From: Verrucomicrobium sp. BvORR034
Lineage (GTDB): Bacteria; Verrucomicrobiota; Verrucomicrobiia; Verrucomicrobiales; Verrucomicrobiaceae
Direction: 5' to 3'
Assembly: GCF_000739635.1 (NCBI RefSeq)
Contig: NZ_BATQ01000016.1
Location: forward strand, 1-64,000
Length of the DNA: 64,000 nucleotides
Positions 36,813-45,563 of this stretch are shown in pieces. Under the pieces are notes generated by a model. That model saw nothing but the letters and a program-made list of their open reading frames with translations. It made no database searches and had not been told where the DNA came from. The translations under genes and the position numbers were made by a program. How positions within the stretch are numbered: position 1 is the first letter of the stretch; the number at the start of each line of letters is the position of its first letter.

Positions 36813-36850
36813 GAAGCTGTCCAGTTGAGTTGTTTCAACTGGACAGCTTC
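36813..36850. repeat. Perfect 16-bp-stem hairpin
   Basis: GAAGCTGTCCAGTTGA (36813-36828) and its exact complement (36835-36850) enclose a 6-nt loop. It has no T run, so it is not a typical terminator, and no gene lies within 400 bp on either side. Function unknown. The surrounding 36389-37750 stretch holds no convincing gene; apart from the repeats listed it has three CCAACGTTG-type palindromes near 37060-37230. Confidence 0.7.
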
Positions 36851-37368
36851 TGGTGGAGGCCAGTGTAAGTCGATTCCCATCAGGGGGACAGCGGGGGCGA
36901 TCTTGGGGAGCGCACGCATCCCTGCGTGCTGTTTGCGGCATCTTGCCGCGAACGTCAGGCCGCACATGACATCGCATCCGCCTGAGGTGGAGGTGTTGAT
37001 GGCGGTGGGGAGAAAGCGGATCTGTCGGCCTGCCAACCTGATCATCCTCTGCGGAGGTACCCAACGTTGACTCGCTTAGGGCTCGTCCAACGTTGGGCTG
37101 AGATCCCCGCTGGGGATCAGCTTCGGACTGAGGCGGGCACTTTCCAGGTGGCCGCCAAGGAATCGACGCCTTCCACGCGCTCCGTTGAAGTTCTTCCTCG
37201 AAGAGGATGGGGCTACAAGCCCAACGTTGACGAGCTTCCAGTGAGTCTACGGTGGGTATGGGTGTTGGAAGTTTCTACTCCGTAGGAGTTGTGGCGGTCT
37301 GAGGCCTTTCGCGCCCAAGGGGTTCTCCACGACGGCGGGGCACGGAGGCAGCGGAGGAACTTCTCCGA

Positions 37369-37405
37369 ACGAAGTACGAAAAGAACGAAATGCACGAAAT
37401 CGACG
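37369..37405. repeat. Modular ACGAA repeat, plus-strand copy
   Basis: A 37-bp unit composed of the words ACGAAGT, ACGAAAAGA, ACGAAATGC and ACGAAATCG. It is an exact inverted copy of 36524-36560, 0.85 kb upstream. Confidence 0.75.
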
Positions 37406-37480
37406 AAGCGGTGCGACACGAATCGCGAGGCACCCCCGGCGAAGAAGACTGGTGACTTGGACGCGTGCTTCTGCGGCGAC

Positions 37481-37560
37481 TGAGCCGGTTGGGACAACCG
37501 GACTACGCATGAAGCGACGTCGCGGGAGTAGTCCGACGGTCCCCGTCGGGTTGGGAGCGG
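37481..37560. repeat. Three-hairpin dispersed element, copy C
   Basis: The element holds CCGGTTG-GGA-CAACCGG, a long-range pair GGACTAC...GTAGTCC, and CCGACGG-TCC-CCGTCGG, followed by GGGAGCGGAGG. Copies at 1630-1708 and 1771-1850 have the third stem as CCGGCTG/CAGCCGG, so the base changes keep pairing. Confidence 0.75.
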
Positions 37561-37637
37561 AGGAGTTGACGGGAGAAGTCGAGAACCTGCCGACCGCCCA
37601 GCTCTTCGCGTCAGAAACGGCAGCAGATCTCCACTGA

Positions 37638-37673
37638 ACGAAGTACGAAATGCACGAAAAGAACGAAATCGAC
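37638..37673. repeat. Modular ACGAA repeat, word order permuted
   Basis: The same 9-nt words as the copy at 37369, but with ACGAAATGC and ACGAAAAGA swapped in order. Confidence 0.75.
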
Positions 37674-37750
37674 CCGCTACGAACGGGACGAACTACGCGT
37701 TCGCGTCACATTGACCCCCATCGACAAACCTGATCCGGAAAAATTTCCAT

Positions 37751-37778
37751 TGGACAAATTCCCCTCCGTGGCTACTTT
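37751..37778 (+). promoter_or_regulatory. Promoter shared with the Verru_Chthon cassette
   Basis: TGGACA (37751-37756), 16 bp, then TACTTT (37773-37778). The same arrangement occurs at 47898-47925 with identical spacing. Reading these as -35 and -10 boxes is inference. Confidence 0.5.
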
Positions 37779-37783
37779 CAATC

Positions 37784-37873
37784 CACACTAAACCAGTGTG
37801 AATGCATCCGGCCTCGGAGCATTTGGCCGATCCGCACGAAGGAAGGTTCACGTTTCAAACTTCCTGCCCGATC
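37784..37873 (+). promoter_or_regulatory. Conserved leader with inverted repeat upstream of the autotransporter-repeat gene
   Basis: CACACT-AAACC-AGTGTG (37784-37800) is a perfect inverted repeat just past the putative -10 box. Downstream are TTTGGCCGATCC (37822-37833), GGAAGG (37841-37846) and CCCGATC (37867-37873). The same four blocks, in the same order and nearly the same spacing, precede the Verru_Chthon cassette (47931-48024). The first block could be an operator or an RNA hairpin; the rest lie in the presumed 5' leader, which is about 340 nt long here. Confidence 0.6.
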
Positions 37874-38127
37874 CCACCTGGGAAGCCTGTCAGGTCTCCA
37901 CCGTCTCGTGACGGCCCCGTTCCCATGTCCGTGCTCCTGCTTGATCCATACAGACCCCGCCACATCCGACCACCGGTACCGCGGGGCAGAGACTGCTGCT
38001 GACGGTCTGCGCCAAACCACCGTCCTATCTCATCAACCACCTTTTGAACGCCTGCCCCACTGAGGGGTGGTGCGGATGAGCCTGCATGCCTCTGTGCCAG
38101 GACCAACCTGCTTCTGCGAGTAAATCA

Positions 38128-41100
38128 ATGTTCTTTCCCATATCCTCTGTCTTTCCGTCACGACGCACACGAGCCGGTGCCGGAGCTCCCTTGATCATGC
38201 CCCTGCTGCTCGCGCTGTTGCTGGCGGGGACCTCCCGTTCCTTTGCGGCCCCCTTGTATTGGGATCTCAATGGAGATGTCGCAGGCAGCGGCTCCGCGAC
38301 ACCCACTGGCGTGTGGGACCTGACCACGCAGAACTGGAATGCCACCGCTACAGGCGATCTCACGTTGCCCAGCGTGTGGGCCAACACCGGCACCGACACC
38401 GCCGTCTTTGCCGCAGGCACAGATGCGACTGGCAGCTATGAAGTCACCGTGAACGGAGCGCTGCTCCTCTCTGGCATCACCCTCGAGGAAGGCGGCACCC
38501 TCACGCTGGCGCAGGGCACGGATGGAGCCTTGGGCTTTGGCGCAGTGCAGGCGCAGATCAATGTCGCGACGGGAGCCACGCTGATCTCCAACGTCGCCCT
38601 CTCTGGCACGGCCGGCCTCGCCAAGTCTGGCGCAGGCACGCTGTATCTGAACAACGCCTCTGCTCCCTCCGGTCCGTATCTGGTCAGCTCCGGCACGCTG
38701 GCGATTGGCGACGGCCTGTCCATCAGCGGGACCACGCTGAATCTGGGCGGTGTGGCAGGGCTCTCCTCCACCGTGACCCTGGGCACGGGCACCGTCTATC
38801 ACCTGGCTGGCGCGATCAACTTCCTGAATGCCAATACGCCCCTCGCGGCGCTCATCCAGGGCGGGACCATCACGCTCAATGGCACGCGCAACTTCTCTGC
38901 GCAGAACATCTCCGCGCTGATCGATCTGGAGATTCGCTCGGTCATCGCGGACGGCACGGCTTCCTCCGGGGTTAACAAGACTTCTGCAGGGACGATCCTC
39001 CTCTCTGGCAGCAACACTTACACCGGTGTCACCAACGTGACGGTCGGGACACTGCAGATTTCAGGCGGGGGTTCCATCACCTCCAGTTCTGCCGTGACGG
39101 TGGCGGCTGGCACCACGCTCACCTTTGGTTCCAACACCGACACGGTGGCCGTGAACCGAGTGGGAGACGCGGCCATCATCACACTCACGGCCGGAGGCAA
39201 CAACGATGTGACCAATCTTAACTTCAACGGCTCCGACTTCACCACTCAGACGGTGCAAGTGGAGACCGTCGGTGGATTGGTGATTGCAGGGCAGGCTCGT
39301 TCCTTTGTCTCCCTCAAAGCAGGTGCTGGGGATGAGTACGAGCTGAGACTGGGCTCGCTCACCCGGAGCGGGAGCGCCCTGGGGCTGATCCGCGCAGACG
39401 GCCTGGGCCAGAGTGCGGGAACGGCGGGTGCCGTGAGAGTTTATGTCAGCGAACCGCTCGCCCTTTTTGGCACTGCGGGCGCTATTCTGCCCTGGCTGGT
39501 GGGGGATGTCTCCACCACGGGCACGGGCACCGGATTCCTCACCTATGACTCCACGAACGGCCTGCGTCTGCTGAACTCCAGCGAGTACACGGTGGTCGCG
39601 GCCAACTCCCTGACGGCCGGGGTCAATGCCGTGAAATCCGGCGGCGCCGTGACCCTCTCCAGCTCGGTGCGCGTGAACTCATGGACGAACAGCAACACGG
39701 GAGCGGTCACTCTGGGCGCGGCAGTGACCCTGGGCATTGATAGCGGCGGGCTGCTCTTCACGGCCAACGGAACCTTCACTGCGGGCGTGGTGGATCTGGC
39801 ATCCTACACGCAAGGCATCGTCCATGTGGCGAGTGACAGCAACATCACCGCCACGATCAACAGCGTGCTGGCCGGAGATTCCGGTGTGCTCTACAACGGC
39901 ACCGGCAGCGGCACCAAGATCCTCGCGTTGGGTGGAAACAACACTTTCACCGGTGGATTGACAGTGATGAACGGCACCGTGGAACTGCGCAGTGCGGGAG
40001 GGCTCAACACCACCGGGGTGAACTCGCTCAACATGCTGGGCGGCACATTGCGACTCAATGGCAACAGTGTGACAGTCTCATCGTTGGATGGAGTCGGGAC
40101 GGTGATCAACAACTCCGCCACTCTCAACACCCCCAGCACACTCACCGTCAATGGCGGCGGCACTTTCACGGGCAGCCTCAACAATGGATCGACTGAAGCG
40201 CTTGCGCTGACGAAGAAGGGAAGTGCTGCCCTTGTGCTGGGCGGTGCCAATACCTACACCGGAGAAACCATAGTGGAGGAGGGGATTCTCCACGTGAACC
40301 AGCAGGGAAACGCACCGGGCACCAATGGTTCACTCGCGAACACCAGTGGCATCACAGTGAAGCAGGGCGGCACTTTCAGGATCAACAACGGCAATGCCAC
40401 CAACAACAGTGGCAACCGGGTGAATGACGCGGCAACTCTCACCCTCGCAGGAGGCACGTTCTTTTACGGCATCGGCGGCAACAATGCCATTGCCTACAGT
40501 GAGACGATTGGAGCACTCCACTTGCAGGCGGGATCGAATACGATCACCACCCAGGCGTCGGACGGTACCTCAACCTTCACCTTCGCCAGCTTCGGCACAC
40601 GAGCTGCTGGTGCCACCGTGAACTTCACTGGTGGCAGCCTCGGCACCGCGCAGAACAAACTGGTCTTCACCAGCGGAGTCGCAGACGGCTTCCTGGGTGG
40701 CTGGGCCACGAACGGCAACGAGTTTGTGAAGTACGTCACCGGCACCGGCATCATCGCCATGAGCGGCTCGGACTATCTCACCACCGCCGCCACGGGCTGG
40801 ACCTCCGCCGTCCACGCCAAGCCCTCGGCCGACCAGACGCTCAGCACCTCCTATGACGTTGCCTCATTGAACCTTGCCGCAGGCATTGATGTGAACCTGG
40901 GGACCAATACCCTGGCCACAGTCAGCGGCGGTTTGATCAAGTCCGGCGGCACAGTGGATGGCACCGGTACCAGCGTCAGCAACATCACGGGCACGGGCAA
41001 ATTGACCGCAGGAAATACAACGGCGGCGGCCGAACTGTTCGTCCGGGTCACCGGGGCCAACCTCATTGTGAGTGCGGTGGTGGGTGACAATGCGGCAGGC

Positions 41101-42990
41101 GGTGCTGTCTCGTTGGTGAAGGCCGGGGCGGGAACGCTCGATCTGAAATCGGCCAATTCCTACACAGGCAGCACCTACTTCAATGAAGGCACGATCCTGA
41201 TCAGCCATGCGGATGCCTTGGGGGTTGGCGGCTCGCTGGTCTTCAACGGCGGCAAACTCAAGTATGCGGATGCGGCGAAGACGTTCGATGCCTCAACAAG
41301 AAGCACCTTGTTCCTGGGCGATGCGATCTTCGATACGCAGACATTCACAGTCACTTTTGCGAATGCGATCGGGGGAGGCGGGAGCGGTCGCTTTATCAAG
41401 ATGGGCTCGGGTGTTCTGAACTTGTCCTCCACCACCAATGCCCTGAACTACGGAGGCACCACACGTGTCACTGAAGGCACGCTGCGCTTCACCGGCACGG
41501 GGGCGGTGCATGGGGTGAATGGATTGATCCTTGGGGGGACGACGGTGAAGGCGGTGCTGGATGTGGGGGCGGGTAATCTCCTGAATCTGAATGGCAACAT
41601 CGCCGCATTCGCCGATGGAAAAGATACCGCGGCTCTGATTCAAAACGGAACCATGGCCCTTAACGGCAGCCGGACCGTGGACGTGGCCCTCAGCGCCGCG
41701 ACGGAGGCCACCAACATCCTGGAAGTCACCTCCACCATCACCAATGGCACCGTGAGCGGCTCCCGCCTGACCAAGACAGGCGCTGGCACCTTGAAGCTCC
41801 TGTCCGACAACGGCTACACAGGCCGCACGGAGATCTGGGATGGGAAGCTGGTGGTGACGGACCTCGAAGCTCTGGGCATCACGACAGGGGACGAGAATGC
41901 TCTCGTACTGGGGAACGCCGCAACGACCGGTGCCTTCAGCTATGAGGGGACGGAAAATGTGTCCTCGAACCGCAAGCTTCTGCTGAACGGCGAAACCGGG
42001 GGCGGAGTATTGCTGGCGGAGAAGACAGGCGCGCTGGACTGGTCCGGGCAGGTGACCATCTCCCAAACCGGAACCAAAACCCTGACCTTGGGAGGGGCGG
42101 CGGCGGCCTCGGTACAGAATCAGGTCAGTGGAGTGATTTCCGACAACCTCGCCGTGCAGGCCACGGTGAATGTGGTCAAGACCGGTACGGCCACCTGGCG
42201 GCTCACCGGGCAGAACACTTATCGCGGCACCACCACCGTGCAGCAGGGCGTGCTCCAGGTCGGTTCCGGTGGCGATGGCAGCAGCCTGAGCCAGGCGCTC
42301 ACCGCAGGCACCACCGGCACTGGGCGCACCACTGTCACGACCGGGGGCGTGGTCAGTGGCACCGGGGTCATCAAGACCGGGCTTACCCTGCAGGGTGGGG
42401 AAGTGCGGCCCGGCGATTCCGTGCTCGCAGGTGCGGACACCTCCTTCGATGCTGGCGGCAAGCTGGGCACGCTCTGGGTGAATGGCGATGTGTTGTTTGA
42501 GAGCGGCACGCTTACCTTCCAGGTGCAGGCGGCCACGGTGCATGTGGCAGCCTTGACCGACTCCGCATCGGAAGGCTACGCCGCAGCCTTGTCCGGGCTG
42601 GGTGCCGACTACGCGGCTGACCTTTCGGCCGCGGTCAACCAGTCCGGATTTCAACACGATCACTTGGAAATAACCGGCTCCTTCACCGCCACCACCAGCG
42701 GGACCAAGTCCATTGTCATCGTCCCCACGGAGGGCGCTACGTTTGCCGCAGGGGACGTGTTCAACCTCGTGGACTGGAACGGGCTTGCCGCGTTTTCATC
42801 GGCCACGCCCACCTTTGTGCTGCCGCAGCTCTCAGACAGCTCCCTCATGTGGGACGCCAGCCTGTTCTCCAGCCAGGGCATTGTGTTTGTCACGCTCGCT
42901 CCCGAGCCCTCGCGTGGGGTGCTGCTGGTCGCCACCTTGTCCATGCTGGTGTTGCGCCGTCGTCGTCCCCGGCAGGCTCAATCTGTGTGA
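38128..42990 (+). CDS. Autotransporter-associated beta-strand repeat protein with PEP-CTERM-type tail
   Basis: This 1620-residue exported protein begins with a signal region (about residues 20-45: APLIMPLLLALLLAGTSRSF ending AAP). The body is a long series of passenger-type repeats, each with a pattern such as LTKTGAGTLKLLSDNGYTG, VKTGTATWRLTGQNTYRGTT and LVKAGAGTLDLKSANSYTGS, as in the autotransporter-associated beta-strand repeat family. There is no C-terminal autotransporter barrel. Instead the end is PEPSRGVLLVATLSMLVLRR plus more Arg, a PEP-CTERM sorting signal (PEP, hydrophobic helix, basic cluster), so surface sorting by an exosortase encoded elsewhere is inferred. The start could also be 38086; 38128 gives a better signal peptide. 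The next gene is a sulfatase. Confidence 0.88.
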   Translation: MFFPISSVFPSRRTRAGAGAPLIMPLLLALLLAGTSRSFAAPLYWDLNGDVAGSGSATPTGVWDLTTQNWNATATGDLTLPSVWANTGTDTAVFAAGTDATGSYEVTVNGALLLSGITLEEGGTLTLAQGTDGALGFGAVQAQINVATGATLISNVALSGTAGLAKSGAGTLYLNNASAPSGPYLVSSGTLAIGDGLSISGTTLNLGGVAGLSSTVTLGTGTVYHLAGAINFLNANTPLAALIQGGTITLNGTRNFSAQNISALIDLEIRSVIADGTASSGVNKTSAGTILLSGSNTYTGVTNVTVGTLQISGGGSITSSSAVTVAAGTTLTFGSNTDTVAVNRVGDAAIITLTAGGNNDVTNLNFNGSDFTTQTVQVETVGGLVIAGQARSFVSLKAGAGDEYELRLGSLTRSGSALGLIRADGLGQSAGTAGAVRVYVSEPLALFGTAGAILPWLVGDVSTTGTGTGFLTYDSTNGLRLLNSSEYTVVAANSLTAGVNAVKSGGAVTLSSSVRVNSWTNSNTGAVTLGAAVTLGIDSGGLLFTANGTFTAGVVDLASYTQGIVHVASDSNITATINSVLAGDSGVLYNGTGSGTKILALGGNNTFTGGLTVMNGTVELRSAGGLNTTGVNSLNMLGGTLRLNGNSVTVSSLDGVGTVINNSATLNTPSTLTVNGGGTFTGSLNNGSTEALALTKKGSAALVLGGANTYTGETIVEEGILHVNQQGNAPGTNGSLANTSGITVKQGGTFRINNGNATNNSGNRVNDAATLTLAGGTFFYGIGGNNAIAYSETIGALHLQAGSNTITTQASDGTSTFTFASFGTRAAGATVNFTGGSLGTAQNKLVFTSGVADGFLGGWATNGNEFVKYVTGTGIIAMSGSDYLTTAATGWTSAVHAKPSADQTLSTSYDVASLNLAAGIDVNLGTNTLATVSGGLIKSGGTVDGTGTSVSNITGTGKLTAGNTTAAAELFVRVTGANLIVSAVVGDNAAGGAVSLVKAGAGTLDLKSANSYTGSTYFNEGTILISHADALGVGGSLVFNGGKLKYADAAKTFDASTRSTLFLGDAIFDTQTFTVTFANAIGGGGSGRFIKMGSGVLNLSSTTNALNYGGTTRVTEGTLRFTGTGAVHGVNGLILGGTTVKAVLDVGAGNLLNLNGNIAAFADGKDTAALIQNGTMALNGSRTVDVALSAATEATNILEVTSTITNGTVSGSRLTKTGAGTLKLLSDNGYTGRTEIWDGKLVVTDLEALGITTGDENALVLGNAATTGAFSYEGTENVSSNRKLLLNGETGGGVLLAEKTGALDWSGQVTISQTGTKTLTLGGAAAASVQNQVSGVISDNLAVQATVNVVKTGTATWRLTGQNTYRGTTTVQQGVLQVGSGGDGSSLSQALTAGTTGTGRTTVTTGGVVSGTGVIKTGLTLQGGEVRPGDSVLAGADTSFDAGGKLGTLWVNGDVLFESGTLTFQVQAATVHVAALTDSASEGYAAALSGLGADYAADLSAAVNQSGFQHDHLEITGSFTATTSGTKSIVIVPTEGATFAAGDVFNLVDWNGLAAFSSATPTFVLPQLSDSSLMWDASLFSSQGIVFVTLAPEPSRGVLLVATLSMLVLRRRRPRQAQSV

Positions 42991-43056
42991 AGAAGCGCAC
43001 TTCTTCATCGTTTCCCCGCACGCCTTCATCTTTCTCCCACCCCCTAGATACGCTAC

Positions 43057-44466
43057 ATGATCCATCGCATCGCTTCCCTGTTGTTGCTGGCCATTGCCGC
43101 CAGCGAGGTCTCTGCCGCCGAGGCTCCCCGCCCGAATATTGTCTTCATCCTGGCCGATGATCTGGGCTCCCATGATGTGGGCTGGCGCGGCAGTGAGATC
43201 AAGACCCCGCACCTGGATGAGTTGGCCCGTGGCGGTGCCACGCTGGACCAGTTCTATGTGCAGCCCGTGTGCTCTCCCACCCGCGCCGCTTTGCTGACGG
43301 GCCGCTACCCTTTCCGCTACGGATTCCAGACCGGCGTGGTGCGTCCCTGGGCGGAGTACGGTCTGCCGTTGGAGGAGCGAACCCTGCCTCAAGCGCTGAA
43401 AGAAGCAGGCTATGAAACCGCCATCACCGGCAAGTGGCACCTCGGCCACTTCCAGCCCGCTTATCTGCCCACCAAGAGGGGCTTTGATCACCAGTACGGC
43501 CACTACAACGGCGCTCTGGACTACTTCACCCACATTCGCGATGGCGGGTTCGACTGGCACCGCGATGACAAGGAAAATCACGACGAAGGCTATTCCACCG
43601 AGCTCGTTGGCAAGGAGGCCGCCCGCCGTGTGCGCGAACGCGACAAGTCCCGCCCGCTCTTCCTCTATGTGCCCTTCAACGGCGTGCACGCTCCGCATCA
43701 GGTGCCAGCCGGGTACGAGGCACCTTACACGCAGTTCGAGGGCAAACGCAAAACCTATGCGGGCATGATCACCGCGCTGGACGCGGCAGTGGGCAAGATC
43801 GTGCAGGCCGTACGGGATGAGAAGCTCGTGGAAAACACGCTCTTCATCTTCTCCAGCGACAACGGCGGGCCGAATCCCAAGAAACTCACCAGCAACGGGC
43901 CGCTGCGCGCGGGCAAGGGCACGGTATATGAGGGCGGTGTGCGCGTCTGCGCCTTCGCCACCTGGCCAGGCAGGATCAAACCCGGCACCTCGGTGCAGGC
44001 TCCCATCCACATTGCCGACTGGTTCCCGACGCTGCTCGGCCTTGCGGGCGCACCTTTGAAACAACCTCTGCCGCTGGATGGCAAGGATGTCTGGGCCACC
44101 GTCACGGAAGGCGCGGCGTCACCACATGACGCCATCCTCGTCAACACCACGCCCAACGGCGGCGCCATCCGCTCCGGCGACTGGAAGCTCGTCATTGGCG
44201 GTGCGAATCGCGATGACGAAGACGGTCCGGGCGACGCTGCCAAGGGCAAAGGCAAGAAGGGTCGCGAACAACCCGCCAAAGGCGTGGAGCTCTTCAACCT
44301 CGCCAGTGACGTGGGTGAGAAGAACAACGTTGCCGAGGCCAATCCGGAGAAGGTTCAGGAACTGCGCGCCCGCTATGACAAGCTCGCCGCAGAAGCCGTC
44401 GCGCCCAAGAGCGGCCCGGCTCCCAAGGGCTTCAAGAACCCGCGGGTCTGGGGACAGGCGGACTGA
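43057..44466 (+). CDS. Secreted sulfatase (arylsulfatase family)
   Basis: The 469-residue enzyme has a signal peptide (residues 1-20, cleaved near SAA). The alkaline-phosphatase-type sulfatase fold follows, with NIVFILADDLG (metal ligands), the formylglycine motif CSPTR at Cys72, GKWHLG, and FSSDNGG. It hydrolyses sulfate esters, probably of polysaccharides. Cys72 needs a formylglycine-generating enzyme encoded elsewhere. An unusual Lys- and Gly-rich insert (AAKGKGKKGREQPAKG) lies near residue 395. It starts 66 bp after the PEP-CTERM repeat protein and may share its transcript. A small hairpin (42988-43007) overlaps the preceding stop codon. Confidence 0.93.
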   Translation: MIHRIASLLLLAIAASEVSAAEAPRPNIVFILADDLGSHDVGWRGSEIKTPHLDELARGGATLDQFYVQPVCSPTRAALLTGRYPFRYGFQTGVVRPWAEYGLPLEERTLPQALKEAGYETAITGKWHLGHFQPAYLPTKRGFDHQYGHYNGALDYFTHIRDGGFDWHRDDKENHDEGYSTELVGKEAARRVRERDKSRPLFLYVPFNGVHAPHQVPAGYEAPYTQFEGKRKTYAGMITALDAAVGKIVQAVRDEKLVENTLFIFSSDNGGPNPKKLTSNGPLRAGKGTVYEGGVRVCAFATWPGRIKPGTSVQAPIHIADWFPTLLGLAGAPLKQPLPLDGKDVWATVTEGAASPHDAILVNTTPNGGAIRSGDWKLVIGGANRDDEDGPGDAAKGKGKKGREQPAKGVELFNLASDVGEKNNVAEANPEKVQELRARYDKLAAEAVAPKSGPAPKGFKNPRVWGQAD

Positions 44467-44499
44467 GCTGACATTGTTAGAGCCCTCCCCAAGGTTTCT

Positions 44500-44538
44500 G
44501 ACGCTCCAGGTGGCAACATCTGGAGCGTCTTCGTTTTC
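44500..44538 (+). terminator. Terminator after the first sulfatase
   Basis: GACGCTCCAG (44500-44509) pairs with CTGGAGCGTC (44520-44529), followed by TTCGTTTTCC. It lies 34 bp after the sulfatase stop and would end the autotransporter-repeat/sulfatase transcript. Confidence 0.75.
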
Positions 44539-44610
44539 CTGTCATAGGTCAGACAATCTCCTTACAATTTGCGGGTTCCCGAGCTCGGGCGGGAGGAGTA
44601 CGATGGTGGC

Positions 44611-45258
44611 ATGAATGGCTTGTTTCCGATCTTGCTCTGCCTTTTTGCCATCGCTTTCGCACCGGTTCGAGCACATGCCGAAAGTCCCGCAGAGAAGATG
44701 CTGGATGAGACCACTCAGTTCATCTTCTTCAGTGTGCTGGAAGGCGCCTATGAAACGGGCCTGTCTGGGGAGGATGTGGCCCAGATCTTGATGAAGAAGG
44801 AAGGTCAGACGTACTTTCACTTCATCTATGCATGCCCGGTCTGCAATGCCACCATCTGGGCGCTGCAGGCTTATCAGGCACGGCCTGATCGCTTTTATGG
44901 CGTGAAGTTGGCCACCTCCACGTTTGGGCCAGGGCTGGAAGAGCAGTCAAAAGAGATGCTGCATGACGAGGACCCAGTGCAACGGCTGCAGGCCATCAAT
45001 GAACTGGTGAACCGATGGATGGCGACACGGATGAAGAAGCTGCGCCTGACCGATGAGGAGCGATCCAGCCTGCTGGTGAAACTGGAGGAGAAACGCAAGG
45101 AGGGCATGAAGGCCCTGGAGTCCTTCCAGCGCAAAGAGCACGGGCCGGACTTTGGCGTTGCCGAGGCTGCTCCCGCCTATGTGGGACTGGAGGAATGCGC
45201 CGTCTGCAACGCCGCCGTGGGGAAGCCGATGAAGCTGCCGAAGCAAGGGGCGAGGTAG
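44611..45258 (+). CDS. Secreted uncharacterised protein with two CxxC motifs
   Basis: The 215-residue protein has a signal peptide (residues 1-24, LFPILLCLFAIAFAPVRAHA). The mature part is mostly helical and has two CxxC sites: ACPVCNATIWALQAY near residue 75 and ECAVCNAAVGKP near residue 198. The shared C-x-V-C-N-A pattern suggests an internal pair that together binds a metal or forms a redox site. The middle (residues about 105-185) is charged and helical. I know no named family. It has its own gap with a terminator upstream; start 44611 is set by the signal peptide. Confidence 0.7.
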   Translation: MNGLFPILLCLFAIAFAPVRAHAESPAEKMLDETTQFIFFSVLEGAYETGLSGEDVAQILMKKEGQTYFHFIYACPVCNATIWALQAYQARPDRFYGVKLATSTFGPGLEEQSKEMLHDEDPVQRLQAINELVNRWMATRMKKLRLTDEERSSLLVKLEEKRKEGMKALESFQRKEHGPDFGVAEAAPAYVGLEECAVCNAAVGKPMKLPKQGAR

Positions 45259-45335
45259 GTTATTGGAATGTGCGGGACCACTGTCATGAGGGAAGCGCGT
45301 CACCACCTCCAGCAATAACTCTCTGGGCACCCGGG

Positions 45336-45518
45336 TTGAGGGCTGAAAGCCCGGAGTCATGCCAGCCTTGGGCATCGCCCAAGGTCATTGGGGAATTGAG
45401 ATGCTCAGGGCTGTAGGCCCGGTTCATTCAGGGATGTTTGTGGTGGGGAGGTTTGATGGGGCCGGGCCTTCAGCCCTCAATGAGTCTTTGATCTGCAAAC
45501 CTTGGGCGATGCCCAAGG
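45336..45518. repeat. Composite palindromic repeat
   Basis: An outer imperfect inverted repeat (45336-45354 and 45462-45480, one mismatch in 19, TTGAGGGCTGAA...) interleaves with two hairpins in opposite order: CCTTGGGC-ATC-GCCCAAGG at 45366-45384 and CCTTGGGC-GAT-GCCCAAGG at 45500-45518. A third, imperfect GGGCTG...GGCCC unit lies near 45408-45422. The stretch fills the gap between the CxxC protein and the methyltransferase and holds no gene. Confidence 0.7.
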
Positions 45519-45563
45519 CTGCAATGAGGCCGGACCTTCGGTCCTTTTGAATCTGTGCCCCCC

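Noticed and set aside
36524-37673. Spaced ACGAA repeats as a CRISPR array
   Set aside because: Units are 9 nt and contiguous, without unique spacers, and there are no cas genes.
37751-37778. Sigma-54 promoter for the PEP-CTERM gene, as known for some exosortase systems
   Set aside because: No TGGCAC-N5-TTGC pattern is present at either leader; a sigma-70-like reading with identical 16-bp spacing fits better.
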